Notes under the pieces: generated by a model
What the model was told of the DNA's origin: nothing
Seen by the model: the letters and a program-made list of their open reading frames with translations, nothing else
The model's database searches: none
NCBI GenBank assembly: GCA_028673005.1
Contig: CM054116.1
Span: 131,913,547-131,977,546 of the forward strand
Reading direction: 5' to 3'
Length of the DNA: 64,000 bases
From: Tanypteryx hageni
Taxonomy: Eukaryota > Arthropoda > Insecta > Odonata > Petaluridae
Shown here: one piece after another, positions 1-9,700 of the stretch
Numbering within the stretch: position 1 is the first letter of the stretch
Layout of the letters: the number at the start of each line of letters is the position of its first letter
Position numbers and translations under genes: made by a program

Positions 1-612
1 AATTTAATAACCCGTTCGAATGTATTTGTCATATTTTATAACGTTCAATTATGAAATTTGAGAACACAAGGAGCAACATATCTGCGGTGATTTTAAAGCT
101 ATTAGAGCCAATATAAGTAGGTATTAAATAAATGATTAAATGGAAAGCTCGCATCGTTAGTTCTGTTTGGGTCGTCTTATTATTATGTTATGCAGAGACA
201 TACTTTTCCTTCCTGTTTGTTGTTGCCAACGAAAACAATCTTCGTAACCCATGAAGTAAACAAGATCTAATTGTAAGTAATAACTTTTATTTTCTTTATC
301 GCGCCTACTGAAGATATTGATTGAAAGGAAATGGATTATTCAGGACGAAGAAGTGAACTAAAATACGTGTAGTTTCGTTACGTTTACCTACACTCAGCTT
401 TTGTAAGTCAAAAGACATAAATAATTTACGACGAAGGAATGAGCGTGAGTGTAAAGATTAACGTACTTCATCTCAAGTGAGGTATGTATGAGTTAAATAA
501 TAATTCAATTTTCGATTGTTCTATCGCAAATTCTGTATTTCTTTGGCATCGCTTCTGATATGTCCTTTAGCAGTGCTTAGAATTTAAATTTATCTTGTTT
601 TCTAAATTGATT
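1..612. other. Upstream region of gene copy 1; no gene recognised
   Basis: AT-rich, unique-looking sequence before the first candidate start codon. It presumably contains the 5' untranslated region and promoter, but I see no convincing TATA or initiator arrangement and no transposon signature. The equivalents are 20326-20937, 40610-41221 and 60911-61522. Confidence 0.4.
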
Positions 613-703
613 ATGTCAAACAATGGAGGCTTATTTCTTGTGTCGTCTCTGTTGGCCGTTACCGTGGAAACCACACGATTCAGAACTAGTTCATTCTTGT
701 TGA
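613..703 (+). other. Upstream ATGs of gene copy 1: in-frame extension start and a 26-codon overlapping uORF
   Basis: The ATG at 613 is in frame with the chosen start at 730 and would add 39 residues, beginning with a hydrophobic stretch and then a basic one. The ATG at 623 is in another frame and has a good context (A at -3, G at +4). It opens a 26-codon cysteine-containing uORF ending with TGA at 701-703. Both are unchanged in the other copies (uORF at 20948-21028, 41232-41312 and 61533-61613). Either the protein has an N-terminal extension or translation is dampened by the uORF. The sequence alone does not decide. Confidence 0.4.
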
Positions 704-729
704 AAAAACTAAAGAAGACGGAGCGGAAT

Positions 730-3700
730 ATGAGCGGGAGAGGTAATTAACTTGTTTTTCACCAATATTATTGAAAATCTGGCATATTTCAGAACTCGGA
801 ACGTAGCCTAGCTCAGTTGATTAGTGGAATTTTAATTAAATGCATGGTTACTTCTCATTGCAATTAACGATCGCTATTCTAGCCCTAATTTCATCGGTAC
901 ATTTTGATTCTCTCGTTATCATGCTAGCAAGGTGCTTTACTTTACGATTTGAAACTGGTTCCGATGGATTTTTAACTTACGTTCAAGTTTTTCCTTTGTC
1001 CATATCCAAATCAACTTGGAATTTTTCTCATTCGTTTCCTAGGATAATTTTGCTTATTTAATCTTAGCTGTGTCCGTCCGTCTTTCGAATCATTCGTCCT
1101 CGCTACAAAGACTAACTATTAATGCTTACACAACCAGTAAATTACTTATATAATCCTATCTCCTACAACATCTTGCTTAGCTTGAAACCATCAAAGTAGG
1201 TTTACGAGTTAATACAAACTATAGTTTTAAGAAATTCTTTTCTTTTTGACAATCTTTGAATAGTTCAAAATGTAAAAGAAAGAGCAAAGCCGTCGACATA
1301 CGTTAAATCCGAAATTCTTTTCTCATTTGTGTCGGCAGATTTTTATGATGAGTTAGCGAACGATGTTGCCCTAGGGCTGGCAATTTTTTTATCCTGCCTG
1401 CTCCTGGCGTTCTGGGTATGGGAGGTCATTAGGCGGTACTGCGTCGGGCGGCGAAGAAGATGGAATGTTGAAGACGGCGTGCCCGACGTGGTGCATGATA
1501 CCGCCAATTTGCCTGTAAGTATAATACGCGTATACTTGCGATTACATTCTTCTTCTTCTCTTATCGTATAAACCCTTCTAGTGGGTTATTTTATGTTGTT
1601 ATTAACAAAAATGTTTCTGCTCTGATCCGCCTTCGGATCCCAAAGTATCATTTATGTATTTATTTATATATATTGAGAAACTTCGTCAACCTCACTTCAT
1701 ATCTACATAATTACGTCAACTCATCTTGTTGTTTTCTTATTCAGAATGAAGAGATTCCACGAGGAATCCTCAAAAAACATCAGGACCAGCAACACGTGAG
1801 TGTTTATCACCATGTTCTGAATTTTCTGCATATGCATATTTACTCTGATGCATGAGTGGTGATGGTGCCAGTCATAGATGAAAATCTTTTTCTCTCTCAA
1901 AGATTTTAATGTATTAAATTATAGCTCACTTCCCAAAACTTGTTAAGATTGATAAGATTGTTAGTATGTCAGCTGATACTACCAATAGGTAGTAACATTG
2001 GTGGGGATTGCCATCCCGGAGGGATTTTCTAATCCCGGGGTTACGGGATTGTGATTTTTTCAATCCCGGGATCGAGGAAAAGTGGTGGGAAATGAAAATC
2101 ACACAATATTTTTAAACAATAATATTGATCCATACACAGACATGAAATCATCATATGCAGTTATGGAAGTAATATCAAGTTTTCACAAAATTTAAGTAAC
2201 GTCAATGAAAATAACTTTTTATCAGCAGGTAAAACTAAAATCAAACACGTATTTTTGGAGAAAATGTAAAGGAAATTTAAATAACTAAAGTAGCAATTGT
2301 TGCGGTATCTTAAATTAAATTAAATGGATTGCATTTATGTAAATTAAACGGTACTATTAGATTAAGGTTCTCCTCACTTAAAAGCTATTCACAAATTTCT
2401 GAAGTACGCCCTTAAAAAACAAAGTGCATCTAATGTCGGGTCACTCATTCTTGATCTGTATTTATTGCACAGCATCCCTGCTGATGTAAAAGCCCTTTCT
2501 GATTCTACACTAGTAGGAGGAATAGCTAGCAACTGCTGGTAAAGAAACTGCAGATTTTCTCATTTACGTCCATTTTCACGGAAATCCTTTTGGTCTGGTG
2601 CTATTGATAATGCTAGATCATTTGAATTATAGCAGGAGGATTATTTCTGGTGAGTAACTAAACATTGGGTAATGACCGAATCGAGTTCTTTCTTTAACTT
2701 CTCTGAATATGATGTACCAGTCTCAAAACGTTCAGATTCTGCCGTTCGCTTAGTGTGTAAGTCATCATTTATAGATCGGCTTCTTGATGCTGATGAAACT
2801 TGCTCTTCTTTCTTGTCCAGTGCTTCATATGTTTTACTAATATTACAATAACATGTACTCGGGTTTTCTGTAACAAACATTTTTATGTTCGCTAGTGATG
2901 GCACAGAAAATATATTATCACGAGCCTGTGACTCGTACTGAAGATACCTCAATACCCCTGATAACTTAGTTCGTCTCTTCATTATTTGATTTTTCATATT
3001 ATGTCCTAACTCTGTATTCACATCATTCAGTTTCTTCATCATGATTTCCAACGCTGTCTCACGCGTCAAAAGATTTGCATCTCTTCGGCAAAGAACTTCC
3101 ATAGCAATTTTCGCTGGCTGCAGTGTTGCAAAAATAGAAGAAGCAAGTTCATGTTCACTCTCACTAAATGATATGTCGGAATTCAGATCCATTCATAATG
3201 CAGGTTTTAAGCAATATAAAACGTTCGATCATTTCAGCTAAACTGTTCCAGCGAGTTCTTATATCCATAACAAGTGATTTTTCCTCACCCTATTGTTCGA
3301 TTACATATTTCTGAAGGAATCTCTCGTTTTTTGCGAGTGATTTTCTGAAGAGAAGAACAGTTTTCCTTATTTTTTGAATCAATAACTCAATGTTTGTTTC
3401 TGATAGTTTGTTCGCACCTCCGCCTTCAAACGAATCATCTTCGTCTGTTTCATCACTCGAGGAAAAGGATTCATCCCTTGATTCATGTCCTTCCGATTCC
3501 GCGAATTCCATTTCTTCTTGATAATATTCATTCTTCCTTAGGTTTACCACACCCCAAAGGATATTTTTCATTTTTTTCGTTGTTCTTATTTTCCAAGAAT
3601 GATGACATATCATAAACTCAGATAAAAAGCAGTAATTCTCATTGAATTCCAACGACTTATATATTTTATTATACATCAAATACAATTTAATAGTTGGCAC

Positions 3701-6700
3701 CACCTGATAGCAAAAGCAAATATGTCAATCCCGAAATCCCGGGATTTAGGTTTACCTAATCCCGAGATTTCGGGATAGAAATTTTGGACGGGATCCCGGG
3801 ACTGCAATCCCTAAACAATGGAGGTGCAAAAAGTACAGGTTCGAAGAATCTTTTCCGGAAATTATCGGACAACTGTAGTAGAACATTTGTGGGGATCCGT
3901 TGCACGGAACACATTTACATTAAAACGGTCTGTGGAAGTTGGTATTGTAAAAATATTCAGATTTGTTCATATGGACACGGTACGAATGGAGACACTGAAA
4001 TCATTTTGTGATTTTAACGACGAATTTTGTCGCATACGAGCACATGATTTCTGAGACTTATGCTTACTCTTGAAAGAATAAATACTAAAAATGGTTCAAC
4101 AGCTTATTTTTTTATCAGTTGAAAATGCACCCGTTATTCTTCCGAAATTTGCCGAAGATCCTAAGTCAGCACTTTGGTTCTAGTTCTTACACAATGTTGA
4201 TGCCATTTCCAAAATGGAGGGGAAGCCGCATGTGAATTTTTGCGCATGTATAAGAATTTGGAAGAGAAAGAAATCTAAGTTATTTCCGCCCAAAGTGAAA
4301 GAATTGGAGAGGAAAAGTGCTAACGATGGTACAGCCTTCCCTCGTTTTACGAACTTAATTCGTTCCACGAAAACTGTTCGTCAGGCGAAAACTCGTAAAA
4401 CAAAGATTATTTTCCCATTGCATCGTCAAACGGTAGTTCGTAAAACGAGGGAAGGTGCATTCATTCATCCATCCATCAAGATGATCCAATCCAATTAAGT
4501 AAAGGACGCAAATTGGATGCACTCGAACAGCTAGAGATAATTATTTGTAAAGACTCGCCCCTCTTAAATGAATACCTTTTCCACAATCATTCGGCTCTAT
4601 TTAGCTTACCGAATATTTTTTTAATACTTTGTATGAACATTGTTGTCTTTGGCCCTTTTACCAAGTTTTCGTAACTTTTTGTAACATTTGGCTAGTATGA
4701 TGCTTTCGCCTTCGTTTCCCAACCGCTCATTCAATTACCTTAATCACCTGATGATGCTGCGATCGTAGTGAAACCGGTCGTGTTTAAATTTAAATTTGTG
4801 GAAACTACAAAGTCATTTTTTCATTATTACATATTGGAAATTATGTGACTCAGCACTTGGGCAAAAGAAATATTTTATGGAACTGTAAAATAATTTTATT
4901 TTTCTGAGATTTGAATAAGCTTTGTTACTTTTTGTTTCATTAAATTGTAAATTTTTTTGAGAAACTTAATAAACTTCATTTCATGACTACGTATTGGTTT
5001 TAAGTCATCCTGATGTTTTGCTCTTCAGGCTGAAGAGCAGGCGCATGACCCCTCCTCTCCTCACTTCAGACGTAGTCAACCGCCGGGAAAACACGTGAGT
5101 GTTACCCTATTTATATGGTTAATCTATATATGTCTGTGTAATAATAAAACAAAAGATACATAATTATATAGTCAACAACAAAACATTAGTTCTCCTATCA
5201 ATAGATTGAAAATATAAATAACAATTATCTGTTGAATTGCATTTATGTTCTTTGTAATGTTTAGATGCTTCTACCAGCTTCCTTAGTAGACCATTTTTTC
5301 CCCAGGTCAGATTTTGCGACGAGGTGACCGCGTCAAATGGCAATGGACACGCAGAATTGGTAAATTTTCATTCAAGTATCTTATTGCGCCGCCCCAGCTC
5401 GCTGCTCGCAACAATTCCGTAATGACGTTTGGCGGACGTTCTGCCTGCTAACATTCTTGCAGCTTCACATTAGCAAAGTATTTCAATCAAGTTCGATAAA
5501 TCAAAAATTATTCTTTACCTTTTTGCGAAAAAATCTTTTTAGGATTAATTTTTAATTATTTTATTACGATGGTGGCCTGAGTCGCGCGCGGACATTTTGA
5601 CAGCATGGGAAAATTTTGCCCGTTTAAAAAATAAAATACCATTTGCGAATAGGTTTAGTAAATGTTTGCCAGTAAATATGTAATACTTCTCATAACCAGC
5701 GACTTCAGCGAGGGCCAAAACGAGTATAGTGGAGCGAGGGGTTGTCGCGTGTAGCCCATGGAGCGGGTGTAAACGGCTTGTGCACCATCGGCGCAAAAGT
5801 TGGAGAATCTAGTAAAACTTAAAAAACGTGTTAAAATTTGCACCGGCACCGATATTACAATTCTAAGTTATTTTGATACGCTAGAGAAAACTGCCCTGAA
5901 CCACGGTTTTCGGATTTCCCATGTAAATCAAATGGGAAGGATAATAGATCCTGGAATCGAACCCGAGACGTTCAATATTCGAAACAAAAACTAACCTCGG
6001 GAGCTCGGCTCCGGTAGCGGGAGACTTCCACAAAGTGTCATGAAAAGCGGTCGATTGGTGCAAAAGTTCATAGATAGGGGTTCAAGAGACGGTCCGGCGT
6101 CGGCGGCCGAGGAAGGAGAGACAAGGATGAAGAAGAAGACCTCTCGTTGGAGCCGGACGGGACGGAGGAAAGCGAAAATTCGACAAGTGCGTTGAGTTAT
6201 ACAGGTGGTAACGCGCCAGGGTTGTGGGGCGGGGCGGGGGGGAGAGTGGGGCCGTCGGGGGCGGGTAGGGCTGTCGTCGTAGGGGGAGGGAAGGGATGGA
6301 GGTCGGGGACCGATTTCGGGGCTTCTTGGGCCTCTGAAAACTCGTGAGGCGATTCCTGGGGGATAGATTTCGTGGGGCAGATCTGTTCGGGAGTGTCGCT
6401 GGGCGTCCAAAGAGGCTGCTGCGAGGTGGGATATTGGCGAAAAAAAATTTTTCGGGGATGGGTGGGCGGGCGGGCGGTGGGTGTGAGATTGATTGATTGC
6501 AAATGTTTTATTGTTTGGGGAAATTCGTTCCATAGTCTGCAAGCGGTAATAATGATGGAACGCTGAAAATTACTGTCTTGTGATGAGGAATAAGGAGTTT
6601 ATGCCTCCCTCTGGTATTACGGTTATGTACAGTGTCTAAACTCCTGAATTCCGTGGAAAGATAATGTGGATTGTTATAAGTAAGTAATTGGTATAGTAAG

Positions 6701-9700
6701 GAAAGCAATGGAACCGTCTTCGGGACTTCAAATTTAACCAGTTTAGCTTCACGAGTGAATCAGAAATGTGGTTAGGGAATAGGTATAGTTGAATTTGCTA
6801 TGTAGGCCAGGGGTCGGGAAGCTGAGGCTTCTGAGCCACATGCCTCTCTTTCATGACTTTCGTGCAGCTCCCTACATTAAATCTCTCAATTAACCCATTA
6901 TTCCCAAAAACGTTTTTTTTTGCATATTTTATGAAATTTTTGTATTACTATACATGAAATTGCCTTCTTTGGTAGGTTTTTCTTTTAAGTACTAAATGTA
7001 CAAATTAATTCAATTATTCTTGTTTTGTACACCTTCAAACATGTATATTTATTTAAACTGCGAACTTGCGAAAAAAAGAATTTGCATCAAAAATCTATTA
7101 ATTTCAAATAGCAAAATTTCAATAAATACTATTTTTCATTCCAGAATAGTTCATATTATAGACCACTTAGCATACACTTTACTTTAGTTTAACTAATTTT
7201 ATGATGCCTGTTACATAGCTTTTAATTTTACAAAAAAGGAAATTAACCAATTTTAATTCTAGCACATGTAATTATTTCATATAAAAAACTTAGGGTAGTG
7301 GTTCCCAAACTGTGTGCCGCAGTAGATTTTTATGGGTGCCGCAAAAAAACTTTGTTTAGTACATAAATGAATCAAGGATTTTCATGTGTTGGTGAGTAAT
7401 TGGGCATTGAATTTTTTCTAATACATTGATTAAGTGGTAGAAACAATGAATGGATGTGTCCAAAGATTGTAACACCCGTATCTAAAAATATAAAAAGCTT
7501 GTTACAAGGCTGGTGAGACGCGAAAACCTCTTTACCTTAGAAAGTATGCCGCAACTTAAAAACGCTTGGGAACCACTGATTTAGGGTGTCGAGGAACATA
7601 GCACTCTTTACAAATAAATATTGTCCTCTTGGAACAATGTTTACAATGGCGAAAGCGTGTTGATCCCTTGGTAATTACTTGGTCTCTGACATCGCGTTTG
7701 ATTGAATCAAGTCCGAGCGAAATAGATGCGCGTGGATCTCTCCCAGCGGTCTCTGAGCCATAACGTCGCAAAAGGAACTAAACACATTCCCTACGAAAAT
7801 CTAAAATGGAATATTGTTATTCAATTAACTTCTATAAACATACCACCCTTCTTCGCAGGAAACATAGACTGCCCACCCAATAAAAGAACACCACCACGTT
7901 TTCGTTCAATTAGTTGATCTGTACTGCGCAACATATTGATCATTCACATCAACCGCACACTTATTTAAATAATACTGCTAAAGTTATGAAAGGTACGGTT
8001 GTATTCAATTTCTTGGCTACTGAATAGCGCCTAACGTTTTTTAAGAAAGAAAACAAAGTTTTGAAAATAAAAAAAATTGGCAAAATATGTGATTAGTATA
8101 CCTAAAAGGGAAATCTTATCTTACCTTAGTTTGTTGTCCAACTACGGTGGTGAAAAAAATATTTCTAGATCGTTATTTTTTCATGTTAACTCTTACACAA
8201 TGTAGAATTTACAAATAGAAGGAGAGAGAGAGAGATTATAATAAAACTTTTACGGAAATTATATTCTACTTAGGGTAGAAAGATGACAAGAGGCCAATAG
8301 AAATGGACGAACATAAAGAAACATTTGAAATTTTTGTTTAAACGGTATGGAAACAAAAATAACGCGGGCATTGAATATTTATTATAGAATAAATTGAGAT
8401 TATAAAAAATATAACTACATTTTCAGGTCGCTCTAATGAAAAGAAGAATAATTCTAAATTGCTTGGTAACAAATGTTGCCTCTGGACAGATATGGGTTAA
8501 AACTAAAACTAAATTGGCTTCGTTAATAATCTTAATAAAAATTGCGGAAAAATAAAAAGATGGGCCTATTATTAGAAGAACCGTTTTTTTAACAGTTATA
8601 GTCGCAAAACGTGAAACGACGGCAAGACTAATGGGGGATGGGGTGGATGATCGCCCCCGTCATCCCCCGTGGATCCGCCAATAACTGCTGCTCTTCTTAT
8701 GTTACGCGTTATTCATTATTTGAAAAAGTGTGTCTTCTCGTGAGAAAGGGTGCCGACGTCTGTCCTAGGCGGCCGCCTAGATCGCCTGGCCCTATATTCG
8801 CATTATTATATCCGATTAAAGCACTTCTAATACGGTTTTTTGTATCTACTATGTCATTCAACCATTATCTATAATATACTGCCGTGGTTTCGCCATGCCG
8901 TCTGCCCCTCTGTCTGTCTGTCGGTCGGTCTGTTCGCTGTTCTAGAGCCCAAACGCGTACATAAAATCGAATCATATCTCGTATTTGGGCAATATATAAT
9001 CTTTTGCAGACCCCATTTTCAGAAAAGTGACATTGCACAAAAATAAAGGGTAGTTTATTCATCACGATTTTTAGAAACATTTTATTTACTCAGAAATGGC
9101 TGGAGGGAATTTTATTTAAATCTATCCAATTGTAGATCCTGATGTCACAATTAATACTGCGTAATCCATATGACTCTTACAGTCACTATATGCCTTCCAG
9201 TGACATTACAATCTACGCTAAGCGACCTTACCTAAGCCCTATGACGCCACGCCTTCGCTGAGATCCACTCTAAATCTTACTACAGCATTACGGTTAAACT
9301 AAATCGAATGATATCTGACATTAGTTGATGATATCATTCATAAAAGACATTCTGAAGACATGAACGATATTTCGCAACAATTAAGGGTACTTTATTTTCG
9401 ATATTTTAAAACAAAATCTTACTATAGCCTTACGGTTAAACTAAATCGAATTGTATCTCATATTAGTGGATAATGTCGTTCATAAAAGACATTCTGAAGA
9501 GATGAACTATATTGCGCAACAAATAAGTGTACTTTTTTGTAGGATATTTTTAAAGATTTACTCAACAATTGCTACAAGGATTTCGATTACATCCACCTTA
9601 TCGTACAGTCTTGTGTCACAAATAATACTAACGAAGCCATATATCCCAAAAAATACTAAATATCGAACTGTGGCATTAAAATATACGCTAAACCATTCTT

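Noticed and set aside
4214..4498. 94-codon basic open frame
   Set aside because: Its C-terminal half is the foldback MITE, and the frame has no splice context or similarity.
4740..4805. CCTGATGATGCTGCGATCGTAGTGAAACCGGTC-like phrase (quoted in part), similar to tails of dispersed arthropod repeats
   Set aside because: Suggestive of a retroelement tail, but I could not define ends, family or a second copy within the unit.
5953..6012. A tRNA gene on the minus strand
   Set aside because: A- and B-boxes are present, but there is no cloverleaf with acceptor-stem pairing, and the unit continues into a SINE body shared with 19905-20122.
5991..6542. 183-codon proline-rich minus-strand open frame
   Set aside because: It runs across the GC-rich tail of the LINE relic and into the SINE head. 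The proline richness is just the complement of G-runs, and part of the other frame reads as the LINE C-terminus.
8765..8780. 16-bp perfect palindrome around GCGGCCGC
   Set aside because: A single short palindrome with no partner sites or gene context; likely chance or part of an old repeat.
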